Below, piece after piece: positions 1 to 9,273 of a DNA stretch of 64,000 nucleotides; the first letter of the stretch is position 1; the number at the start of each line of letters is the position of its first letter. The notes beneath the pieces were generated by a model that had not been told where the DNA came from, made no database searches, and was given only the letters and a program-made list of their open reading frames with translations. Both the position numbers and the translations under genes were made by a program. The stretch is from assembly GCA_944989445.1 (NCBI GenBank), contig CALYLW010000280.1, positions 62,001 through 126,000 of the forward strand, read 5' to 3'. The stretch comes from Ampullaceana balthica. Its lineage: Eukaryota > Mollusca > Gastropoda > Lymnaeidae.

Positions 1-827
1 GACATTCTTTTTGGTCGTTGATGAATGCGCATGTCAGATGGGCCAGCCCGTGTCCGAAACACTCGGTGACATGTTTTATACAGCCTTCTTCTACCGCATG
101 GACGTGACATGTCATTGACGTCAATGAGATGATGATCACCAGGCCACAAGCTGACCTCACCAGCAATGACTGTAACCTCTTCATTACGACTGTGTTGATC
201 TGAGATATGATTGAATACAGCGGCTTAATGTGGGGCTCATTGCTCCTTGACATTGATACAAATACATTATTACATAGTTACATTAAAATATATTAATTTG
301 AACGTAATTTTGAAATGTTTGATTTAGTCAAACTGGAGGTAGATTATTTTTCGTTTTAAAATACCAGGAATCAATTTTGTTTTAAATAATTGAATTTATA
401 TCGTTTAAGTATCTTGTTATATTCATAAAAATTAGTTTTTTTTTCTCTTTTCGATTTATGTATCTTATTTATTCATTAAAAATATTTTTAAAGCTAATTC
501 CGTCAACTTTTCAGTTACCTTTGAAAAATTAAAATCTATTTCGTAAACTTCAAGCAACTATTCAGTGCAAAATATAATAACCTTTTTATAAATTTCAATG
601 AACTGGGATTTCAGAAAAACTTCTAGAGCTTTGCCACTTCCTATAAAAAATAACTAAATATGTAGATAAAAATTACGCCAATTAATTATGGGATAAAAAT
701 TACTAAAATAATTTAAATCGTAGAAGAAAAATATTATAGTCTTAGAAATGGAGATGTGCATGCTACAAAATGAATTAATACGTATTATATAAGAGAAAAC
801 AAGCATTTAGCATTTTGATATTCCACA
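1..827. other. AT-rich stretch, nothing recognised
   Basis: No reading frame, repeat or transposon terminus was recognised before the reverse-transcriptase remnant that starts near 828. Confidence 0.5.
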
Positions 828-1502
828 AGGCTTGAAGGAGAAGCACTCGAGGAGGTGGACAGTTTTGTTTACCTTGGGAGCGTGGTAGATAAACAAGATG
901 GTACAGACGATGATGTCAAAATAAGGATTGAGAAGGCAAGAGCAGCATTCCGACAACTCAAGAATGTTTGGGTCTCCAGACACCTAAGCAACAAGTTAAA
1001 AATAAGGATTTTTAACGCTATGGTGAAACCTGTGCTGCTATATGGAGTCGAGGCGTTGAGAACAACGGCCGTTAACCTGACCAGAATCCAGTCCTTTATC
1101 AACAAGTGTCTAAGACGGATTCACTGGCCGGACAAAATCAGCAACCGGGAACTGTGGCAGTGGACAAAGCAGAAGCCAATTGAGGAAGAGATTCTCCAGA
1201 AGCGGTGGAGGTAGATGGGTCATACACTAAGAAAATCTGCTTCCAATACAATAAGGCAAGCCTTTAAATGGAACCCCCCGGGTAAGCGAAAAAGAGGTCG
1301 TCCACGAAATACTTGGCACCGAGAATGGGAGGAAGATGTCAAGAGAATTGGCCATGACTAGAAGATCCTGGAGAGGCTGGCCCAGGATAGGGATGTCTGG
1401 AGGTCGCTCGTAGGTGGCCTATACCCTTGGAGGAAATCTCAGACGCCGACGATGATCGGTGGATGCCCCTCGTGGACGAGAAGGCTCAACAACAACACCA
1501 TT
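828..1502 (+). pseudogene. Non-LTR retrotransposon reverse transcriptase, C-terminal fragment
   Basis: This is the 3' end of a LINE-type polyprotein. The readable frame carries the conserved block after the RT catalytic core: FVYLGSVVDKQDGT, then VKPVLLYGVEALRTT, then SFINKCLRRIHWPDKISN. These segments are typical of RTE-like and related LINEs often annotated as craniofacial development protein 2-like. An in-frame TAG at 1212-1214 replaces an expected Trp; the frame then resumes (MGHTLRKSA, later GKRKRGRPRNTW), with a second TAG near 1360. The coding similarity fades at a short CAA-rich tail around 1490-1502. The RT catalytic core and endonuclease are absent, as expected for a 5'-truncated insertion. 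Family assignment within LINEs is tentative. Confidence 0.8.
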
Positions 1503-1629
1503 CAACAAGGCAATTTAGGAAAAAGAACGAAGACATCTGTTGGAAAAACCAATTCTATAAAAGTGGCCATCATATCCACAGCGAAAGTATGTGTTATACT
1601 CAATGTCAACAACAGAATAACGGTGTTGC

Positions 1630-1765
1630 AAAATAAATCCTGTCCCCTACAGAGTCTACACCAGGCGGATTTATTTTAAGATAAATTATCCAGGGAAGAA
1701 ACTATTTCCTCCAGATTAAAAATAAATTCTCCCATGCCTGTAAAATAAAGTCTCCCCAAAATAAA
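1630..1765. repeat. Left arm of a diverged inverted repeat (partner 4504-4622)
   Basis: The stretch is rich in AAAATAAA and TCTCCCC motifs and contains TTATCCAGG. The reverse complement of 4504-4622 carries the same motifs in similar order. The two arms may be the degraded ends of one older element of about 3 kb into which the elements at 1774-2629 and 2743-4383 inserted. The arms are too diverged to set exact ends. Confidence 0.4.
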
Positions 1766-1773
1766 CCCTAGAC
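1766..1773 (+). repeat. 8-bp target-site duplication CCCTAGAC (left)
   Basis: CCCTAGAC here is repeated exactly at 2630-2637, flanking the hAT element 1774-2629. Confidence 0.85.
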
Positions 1774-2629
1774 CAGGGGTTCCCAACCCCGTGCCCGTGG
1801 GAACCATGGCGCCCGCGGAACGATAATTATGTGCCCGCCACTATTCGACAGAGACAGAATTTGCTCATAAACATTATTTCGTGCATTTCCCACATATGAA
1901 GAAAATGTTAGTAAACAATGAATTAAACGGGTCATTATTTATTAAGCATCTTCAAGTGTTAAAAAAACAGTTTGAAGAGAGATTTTTGCAGTTTACACAT
2001 ATCGAGCCAATTATTTCCTTCTGTATCAATCATTTTACTTGCCAAATAAAAAGAATGATATTTTTGCTAAAATCCTTAGTATCTGATGACTTTTGGAATA
2101 AAAGTGGATAGATAAAAGTTCCTATTTTAAAAAAAAACGGCATATAAAATTGAATAATTTTTCGGTTCGAGATATTTATGCGAATCAATGTTTTCAAACA
2201 TGAACTTAATTAACTCAAGATATAGATCTCAACTCACCGATGAACATCTTTATGACTGTTTGCTAACAGGATTATTATCATACTCTCCTAATTGTGAGAC
2301 ACTGGCAAATGATATGCAATGCCAAAGATCACATTGACATATTGATATATATTTTTATAAAATGTTTTCTTTGTATTTGTGTTTTTTGGTTAATTTGTTT
2401 AAATTTTGTAAATACATTTCTCTGTGTGTATGCAATTTGAATAATAATTTTATTATTTTGACACATTTTTGTTTATTATTTATTAATAAATTATGAATAT
2501 AAGAAAATAATTTATGGGAAAATGAGAAGTTATGGAAGGAGTTTGTCGATTAAAAATAGGTGGTGCCCGCCAACCTACCGATATTTTAGAATATGCTCTA
2601 GAGTACAAAAAGGCTGGCAGGGACCCCTG
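1774..2629 (+). mobile_element. hAT DNA transposon, internally deleted, with TSD
   Basis: The element is 856 bp long. The left end reads CAGGGGTTCCCAACC and the right end, reverse-complemented, reads CAGGGGTCCCTGCCAGCC, giving imperfect terminal inverted repeats of hAT type. Perfect 8-bp duplications CCCTAGAC lie at 1766-1773 and 2630-2637. The interior keeps only C-terminal transposase remnants (1881-2337), so the copy is non-autonomous. Confidence 0.88.
1881..2337 (+). pseudogene. hAT transposase C-terminal remnant (GTF2IRD2/ZBED5-like)
   Basis: Two frames carry recognisable pieces. The first (1881-2108) reads FPHMKKMLVNNE and LQVLKKQFEERFLQF, resembling the region before the dimerization domain of the domesticated-like hAT proteins GTF2IRD2, ZBED5 and SCAND3. 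The second (about 2190-2337) reads YRSQLTDEHLYDCL and ends NDMQCQRSH before TGA, matching the usual C-terminus of this group. A frameshifted gap separates them. The DDE core and N-terminal zinc finger are missing, so the product cannot be functional. Confidence 0.75.
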
Positions 2630-3182
2630 CCCTAGACCATCATAACTTCAGTACAACACTAAAAGATCACTCAAAAACAAAGTAATAAAGAATAATTTTT
2701 ATTGTAATAGTCACACATGTTTTACTTTAATAATGTTAATGACATTGGCGTACCTAAAGAGATACTAGGAGTGTGTGGGCCACACCGCTTGACAATCTCA
2801 GGGCCGTGACAAAAGTTTTAAAAAACTGAATATTTACTTGATTTAGCAATAGTTTCACCCACAATTAAAGTGCAATACTGTGTTTTGTTCGTCATCACTT
2901 GTGTACAAATGCATTTTTTGTTGTATGAAGGCAGATGTTTTGTTGTGGAAAAAGGCATGAGTTGTTGGTGTTATTCTTAGATAGGTTCAAGCCAAGCAAT
3001 CTTCGTGTATTCAGAAAGTGATGAAGTTGATTACTTATAGAATATACCAGCTTAGAAGACATTTCCTCGTCGATTTCCGTTAAAAATGACTAATCTGACA
3101 GGCAAGTCACAGTAATTAGAAGGCAGGGCAAACAGTCTAAACGAGCTGTGTGCCAGTAAAAAACAGTGGTCCTTCAAGATAA

Positions 3183-3330
3183 TGTTATTTAATAATAATA
3201 AATTGGTAATTTTTTTATAGCGCTGTTCCCCAGCAAGGAGCCGGGCTCACAGCGCTTTACATGGAGATAACAACACATATAATAATTTAAATACACATTC
3301 TAATCATAATAACCACATAAATAACAGTAC
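3183..3330. repeat. AGCGCT-containing interspersed motif
   Basis: TATAGCGCTGTTCCCC and CTCACAGCGCTTTACATG form a partly symmetric AGCGCT block followed by AT-rich tail sequence. This looks like the 3' part of an interspersed SINE or MITE, but no RNA polymerase III boxes or ends were identified. Confidence 0.3.
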
Positions 3331-3410
3331 AATAAACATATACAACGTTAATCATTAAAAGTAATTTAAGTAATAAAAACAGTAACTTATGAATGTTCCT
3401 ATTCTATTCT

Positions 3411-3695
3411 TAAACTAGGTGTTTTAAGGCGCCTAAGCCAAAGGCACCCACTTTTTTTCAAAAGCCCAAGTAACTCATCCTTGTTTGATAAATACGAAAT
3501 ATTAAACTTGCTGAAATGTACACAAAGTATTTTACAACTAGGGGTTTTAGGGCACCTACGGCGCCCACTTGGGCTGTAGGGCACCTGTGGCGCCCACTTT
3601 CTTTTTTGGTAAAAAGCCCAAGTAACTTATCCTTGTTTGATAAATACGAAATATTAAACTTCCTGAAATGTGCACCAAGTATTTTATAATTATAA
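3411..3695 (-). repeat. Dispersed GGCGCC-rich tandem repeat, copy 1
   Basis: Two to three diverged units share an AAGCCCAAGTAACTTATCC core, then TTTGATAAATACGAAATATT, then AAAGTATTTTA, alternating with blocks such as CACCTACGGCGCCCAC. The same units occur in the opposite orientation at 31343-31793. It is non-coding; short reading frames across it are accidental. Confidence 0.7.
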
Positions 3696-3852
3696 ATCCT
3701 CAACTCCTCTTTTTACATCACTCACTTTTTCAGTTTTTTAAATAAACTATTAAAGTCGTCTAAAATTATTTTGTAATTCATAGAAAAAAAATAACGCTGT
3801 ATAAAAGAATCAACGTGAATTGAGTTCAGTTCCTCTTACTTTGTCTAAAGTT

Positions 3853-3938
3853 TAAACACATAAACACACGTGCACATACACGTGCGCGCGCACACACACA
3901 CGTACACAGACACACGCGCGCACGCACACACACACACA
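3853..3938. repeat. Alternating CA/CG microsatellite
   Basis: Mixed (CA)n and (CG)n dinucleotides with ACGTGCGCGCGCAC, an alternating purine-pyrimidine tract of a kind known to favour Z-DNA. Confidence 0.8.
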
Positions 3939-4503
3939 ATTAAATGTTTTTTTTAAAATTCAGAATTGCAGAGCAATGACTGAACAATATGTTCAAAAAA
4001 TCGTAGGCAATTATATGTTTTTAATTCAAAGAAATGAAATAAAATTACTTTTTATTTTCAAATGAATATTTTCCTTTCAGAATTTGAATTTTTTAACGAT
4101 GCCATTTCTATACTTTGCAAACGTTTTTTTTTGGTTAAAATGTGTAACACAATTTTTTTACATTTGTCACAAGGTATGGATGTTTTTTTATTTTTTTAAA
4201 TCAATACTCTGTCGCTTTTTAGGTATCGTTTAAAATTCCATTTCAATTTCCTACCATTCCTCCCCCCCCCAAAAAGTGGTTTTTCAGTGAAATTGTTTGT
4301 TAATTTTTAATCAACGCCGGGCAATTAGCAACCCCATAAAAATATGCAAGCACTCCTTTTGCCCTCAACTTGTTACGCCGCTGGCTAATCTTAAATGGTT
4401 GAATTTCCAATAATCATACACAAACGCCTGTAGAACAAATGAAATATATATTTTGAAACATAAACATTAATACAACCCTAATTTTTAATTTTTTATAAGT
4501 AAG

Positions 4504-4622
4504 GAGTGGTTTTATTTTAACCACGGAGACTTTATTTTAAAATAAACCCTCTCCTGGATAAGTTTTTTGTAAAATAAACTCAACTCTCCGGGGAGACTTT
4601 ATTTTGGGGGAGACTTTATTTC
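4504..4622. repeat. Right arm of a diverged inverted repeat (partner 1630-1765)
   Basis: GAGACTTTATTTT repeats three times and CTCCTGGATAAG occurs once, mirroring the left arm. Confidence 0.4.
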
Positions 4623-5216
4623 GAGAAACTGGCACCATCCTTATTTTGTTATGTTGTCTTCAGGCTTCCTACTAACTAAATACATTGGTTTTTAATAAGT
4701 TTTTATCAAACCTGATTGCAGTCCTTAACCTATATTTTCACCCACACACTAGAAGCTTCTTACAATAACACAATGAAAAATGTAAAATCCTGAAATTTCC
4801 TTAAATACGGCGAAAGTAGAAGAATCCTTATTTCTGGAATGAAATTATTTTGTGTAGCATACCTTCCTAAACACTTTGGAATTAAAGTTCAAGCAACGTC
4901 TTGGCGATCTTCCTACCATCTCCTATGTTCTCTGCCTCGCACACGGTGGGGGTCCGTCCCCCAGGTAACGTCATCGCGGCGACGAATTCAAGATCACGTT
5001 TCCTCATCGTTCCCCACAGTTGGATTTAAGTTTGATATCACCGCCAAGGTAGACGTCGAAATATATAAGAGGGCGTTCTGTACTGCTTATATTGTAGAAC
5101 TATACCACACCGTGGCCAGCTTATGGAATCTCTGCCAAATAATGATAGTTGTTATGATTTTTATTCGCTGTTATGTAGACTATTTGAGTAAAAGAGGTTT
5201 TGAATTAAATAAAAGA
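4623..5216. other. No gene recognised
   Basis: An accidental frame begins near 4839 and runs into the minisatellite at 5217. It shows no family motif and its end depends on the repeat, so it is not called. Nothing else was seen. Confidence 0.4.
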
Positions 5217-5420
5217 CTGATTATCCGCCAGGCACACGCGAGTGTTGACACTGATTATCCGCCAGGCACACGCGAGTGTTGACACTGATTATCCGCCAGG
5301 CACACGCGAGTGTTGACACTGATTATCCGCCAGGCACACGCGAGTGTTGACACTGATTATCAACCAGGCACACGCGAGTGTTGACACTGATTATCAACCA
5401 GGCACACGCGAGTGTTGACA
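5217..5420 (+). repeat. 34-bp minisatellite, 6 units
   Basis: Six contiguous 34-bp units (204 bp) share the segment CAGGCACACGCGAGTGTTGA. Units 1-4 have ATCCGCCAGG and units 5-6 have ATCAACCAGG, so the two variants are grouped rather than mixed. Confidence 0.95.
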
Positions 5421-6464
5421 AACAAGAATTTTTATTTGTTGTTATAAAATATTTATTTTTAAAAAAACGATTAAAAGAACAAACATTTGTTCTAACTTTT
5501 CTAAAGACGTGATATTTGTTTTACGATTGACTTCCCTTATTGTGAAATTTGGTTATTAATTTGTGACGAATAGACTACCTGAAAAAATGTGAGATGTCAT
5601 GGCAAAGAAGAACTGCGAAGTTTTCTTTAAAACTATTAGACAATTTATCAGAAAATACAACAATTAAACAACAAACAACAACTAAAACAGCAACAACAAC
5701 AAAGAAGAAAGACATATTTCCATTTTTAAAAATCACCAGGTCTCTGGTAGTAGCCAGCCTACTTAGTCACTTTCAAAGTGTCATACTCACTCTCCCCCAC
5801 CCACCCTTCCCAATGCTAGGAGGTCCTGGTTGAGATAAACTTGTGGGGCAACAGGAGTTGTCTTCTCGTATCACACGTTCCATTGCTAAACAGTAACAGA
5901 CAGGTACAAACTAATGTATTTTAATCTACCGTACATTTAAGTTGTTGATATGGAAATTTTGGTGGAAAACGGTAGGCGGGCGTTGAAAGGTCTACTCCGT
6001 CTTTCACACAAACTGTCTTGTGGACTCAGAATGCTTGGTGCATGATTAAATTATCATTATCTATTACAGACAGTCCTTATATATAAGCAAATGAATATTA
6101 CCGGTTTGGGCTAAAATTTTCTTTCGCTGTCAGTTTTTTTTCTCCCTTTTCCAAGTATTCATTCCCAGACACGCGTGTCAGAGACGTCTAGTTTACGGTT
6201 GTTAGAGTCGGTCTACTGTACATGGTACGTCCTAGTCACGTGTCCACTGTCACCAAGGTGGGTATCCCTCACATACGCCTTGAGTTAAAGGTGGCCTATT
6301 CTGTTGTTTATTTGGTCACGGGGCCTCAGCGTACAATTTCATCAAAGAACTCTGGCCCCTTCTGCCCCCGACCTCAAGACACAAGTGTGACCGGCCGATG
6401 ATATACCAGTTAACGTGAACTGCCGCAGAGTACGACTGATGAAGAACGCAATTTCAATAAAGAT
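5421..6464. other. No gene recognised
   Basis: AT-rich with a GT-rich half. A CAACAACAACAAA-rich patch lies at about 5660-5700. No transposon terminus or coding signal was recognised. Confidence 0.4.
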
Positions 6465-6570
6465 CAGAGGCGTCCCCATGTCTGCCAGTGCCAAATAACG
6501 AGAAAATACATAATTTTATAATTTGGTGTCACTCCTTTTGATTGTGCCGTCCGAATACCCCACACCCAGC
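6465..6570 (+). mobile_element. hAT MITE fragment related to 39696-39874
   Basis: It begins CAGAGGCGTC, the same start as the hAT element at 9274. It then shares TGCCAGTGCCAAATAACGAG and TTTGGTGTCAC with the interior of the intact MITE at 39696-39874. Target-site duplications are not visible, so this is a decayed copy. Confidence 0.55.
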
Positions 6571-7442
6571 ACACCATAAGGACGTCTCTAATATAGATAC
6601 TATAATGTGTTTTAATTACATTTTGTTTTAGTTATTTGCAAACACACGTGGATCAAAAAGTATAAGTATAATCTGTTAACCATACAGGTGACACCTGTTC
6701 CTCCTCCATACCCTAGTGTGGGAAAATTTGTATACTTCATAAGCTGACTGGTCAAAGAAGAAAAAAAAGATAATTACTAATTAATATATTCGACCAAAGG
6801 TCCTTTTTATTTGTTGACGATATATCAAAATTTGATAAGTAGAGAATGTATTCTCTTAAGAACATAAACCATTATATGGATAAAGAAATTAAAGATAATT
6901 TCAAAAAAATAAAATAATTTAAAATAAACACATGTTTAACAGGACAGTAACTTAAAGTTAACATATTCATGCGTGACTTTTTTTCCATAGCTATTTAATG
7001 TTGAACAATTAAATCACTTTTTTTTAAAAGTTTAATATACTAGTTACATTATTTCCAAAATGAAGAGAAATGAAAAGAGTTTGAAACAAAATAAAAATGT
7101 ATTGTTATTATTGTGTTTCTTGTTGCCGTCTTGAAACGGAAAAACAAATACGACGATGATAACGTTATAGTTGAGACTTTTGTCAGTTCCAGCAGGTAAA
7201 TAATACATAAAATTATCAACTGGTGGTAAAAGTGTTACTCTAGACTCCATTAGATCGCAGAGAGCACATTTTATTTTTTTTCTCATCAAATCTTTGAAAT
7301 ATTTTTTTTTAATTTTGAAAGAATTAGAAACTGGAATATATAAAATATAGTACAAAGAATGTATTTAATCAAGTTTCGTATACTTCATGACACGTTGACA
7401 TTCAAGTCTGCCAAATTATTTCCAAAGAAGCAATAATCTTCT

Positions 7443-7483
7443 GTATAGAAGGAGCGTCTATAACAGATAAGATAAAACGTCCT
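7443..7483 (+). repeat. SINE 3'-tail fragment
   Basis: AGAAGGAGCGTCTATAACAG followed by ATAAGATAA matches the 3' end of the SINE at 16366-16667, in plus orientation. Confidence 0.6.
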
Positions 7484-8049
7484 CTTCCAAAGGGAAAGTT
7501 ATAAAACAATGTCCATATCTGTAACTATATAATTATATGTGGACTCTGTATGTGTCTCTACGTTGATATTTAATGTAAATATGGAACACTTTATTATTCA
7601 TATGAAATAAGACTGACACATAAAAAATCTATACATGATCACTTTACTTAGGTGGGGGAGATTTCTCGAAACACTCGCTAATACTGGAGAGTATTCAAAA
7701 TAGACACGAGTAACACAATTAATTAAATAATTAAACCTGGAAATACTAGAGGGTAGAAGAACAAATAGCAAATAAGTTATAAAATAATATGGACATCTAA
7801 TTGTATTATATTGGAAATACAACACAAAGAAAATCTTATACAAACCTCAGATAGACTTGGGAATAAAAAAAATTTTCTTACCTAATGAAAGAACACATAT
7901 AAGTTATCCTTTCTTACGTCTGGAATTCGTGTGTAAAATGGGTTGTCTTATCAAACCTTGAAAAACAACACACTATAAAGATTTACAATTTTAATAAAAG
8001 TGTAAGTCTAGACATAAACCAAGGGTATTTGTAGGACACAAAAACTTCT

Positions 8050-8092
8050 TTTTTAGAAGGAGCGATTATAATAGATAAGATAAGATTTTAAA
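8050..8092 (+). repeat. SINE 3'-tail fragment
   Basis: AGAAGGAGCGATTATAATAG followed by ATAAGATAAG, the same tail motif as at 7443-7483. Confidence 0.55.
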
Positions 8093-8312
8093 AGAAAAAA
8101 TTACAAAATTGATCTTTTGATATTGTTTACATTTAATTACATATTTTATTTATTTACCCTGTCCGTTTTTTATTCAGCTTTTAGTGGAACCAGCCATTTC
8201 AGTTTTTGGCCACTTCCCGATATTTAATATTCTTAAATCTCGTGTACACTGATCCAATGCCAACGACGTTACAGTAATACGTGAACATTAGGGTATTCTG
8301 ATCTCCTTTTAC

Positions 8313-9126
8313 TAGGGCTGTTATCGATTAATGTAAAATTACTCGTTAAATTTTGAAAAATTATCGATTAATTAATCGTTAATTTCGATTAAAGTCGAAA
8401 TTGAAATTAATGGTGTCATAAGTAACATTTATTAAACGTGCTTGTCGAAAATCGCAATAACACTGGAATGTCTTCTTTATATGACATATTTTAACCAACA
8501 ACGCAAACAGACAAGTGTTTTGACATTACTTGGTTCAAGTGATGAGCCGGTCTTATTGACAATATAACCAGCCGAGCTGAACAATCGTTTACATAGCTTT
8601 AGATTGTCTCATTTGAAGTTTCTGATACTGTAGTGGATGTTTGGTTTGCAGGTGATATTTAAGCGAAGTGTTAGAAATATGGTAGCAATGTTCCCTTTAA
8701 GCAGCACCGCTGCGCAGATATTTTACTGACGCCACGCAGGAGTTTAGAATTACCGTGCAGAAAATTCTGTACAATTTTGCCCAAAAAATGGCCGTTGTGC
8801 AACTTTGCAAACGAGTTTTTTTTTAAACTTTGCTCACGAAACACGAGCTTAGACTTATAGGGAACATTGCATGGTAGGCAAACGATTTCTCTCAATAGAC
8901 ACAATAACCTTTATCAACATTTTGAACAATCACCTAAGTGAATAGTTTAAAACAAAAATGTTCGTGTAATCGTTCGGAAATTAGTTTATATTTAGCGTCC
9001 GAAATATTTTACTTATGGACTTCCAGTACATTTATAAGTGGTTGGTCGATTAATCGCAAAAAAATGTTAATCGTTAAAATTTTTAACGATTAATCGAGAA
9101 ATTGATCGTTAATTTCCACAGCCTTA
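8313..9126 (-). mobile_element. hAT element (814 bp) with TSD
   Basis: The left end reads TAGGGCTGTTATCGATTAAT and the reverse-complemented right end reads TAAGGCTGTGGAAATTAACG. Perfect 8-bp duplications CCTTTTAC lie at 8305-8312 and 9127-9134. The subterminal regions are full of ATCGATTAATCG-type motifs, which could be transposase binding sites. Only a C-terminal transposase remnant remains (8477-8600, minus strand). Confidence 0.9.
8477..8600 (-). pseudogene. hAT transposase dimerization-domain remnant (ZBED-like)
   Basis: The minus-strand frame reads CKRLFSSAGYIVNKTGSSL and then EPSNVKTLVCLRCWL before TAA at 8477-8479. This is the signature C-terminal dimerization motif of Ac/Tam3/ZBED transposases (usual form ERLFSxAGxIV...R..L.P.NV). 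The usual Glu before RLFS is Lys here, and that Glu is catalytic in the family. Everything upstream is lost. Confidence 0.82.
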
Positions 9127-9273
9127 CCTTTTACACATGAATTAGCTCAGAGTCTGAAGATTTTCTGGGAGGCAAAGTTATCATGTCACTGGCCTTTTAC
9201 TTGCTCCCGTTTAGAAGCATTACTTTCGCAGTGAACAGAGAGGTTCAACAATGATCAAGACAGTAGTTGTACA

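Larger units (their letters stand above)
2743..4383. mobile_element. Probable degraded hAT-like element
   Basis: The left end reads CATTGGCGTACCTAAAG and the reverse-complemented right end reads CAGCGGCGTAACAAG, both of the CAGNGGCGTA type seen in hAT elements. The flanking octamers GTTAATGA and GCTAATCT match at five of eight positions, so a duplication is possible but not clear. No transposase could be read. The interior includes the tandem repeat at 3411-3695 and the CA/CG tract at 3853-3938. Confidence 0.45.
6571..8312. other. AT-rich region with SINE-tail fragments only
   Basis: Apart from two SINE 3'-tail fragments (7443-7483 and 8050-8092), nothing was recognised. Short frames at 7044-7355 and 7598-7843 are low-complexity Phe/Ile/Tyr-rich translations of AT-rich DNA. 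Confidence 0.45.

Noticed and set aside
4839..5282. 147-codon plus-strand frame
   Set aside because: No recognisable motif; the C-terminal part is translated minisatellite.
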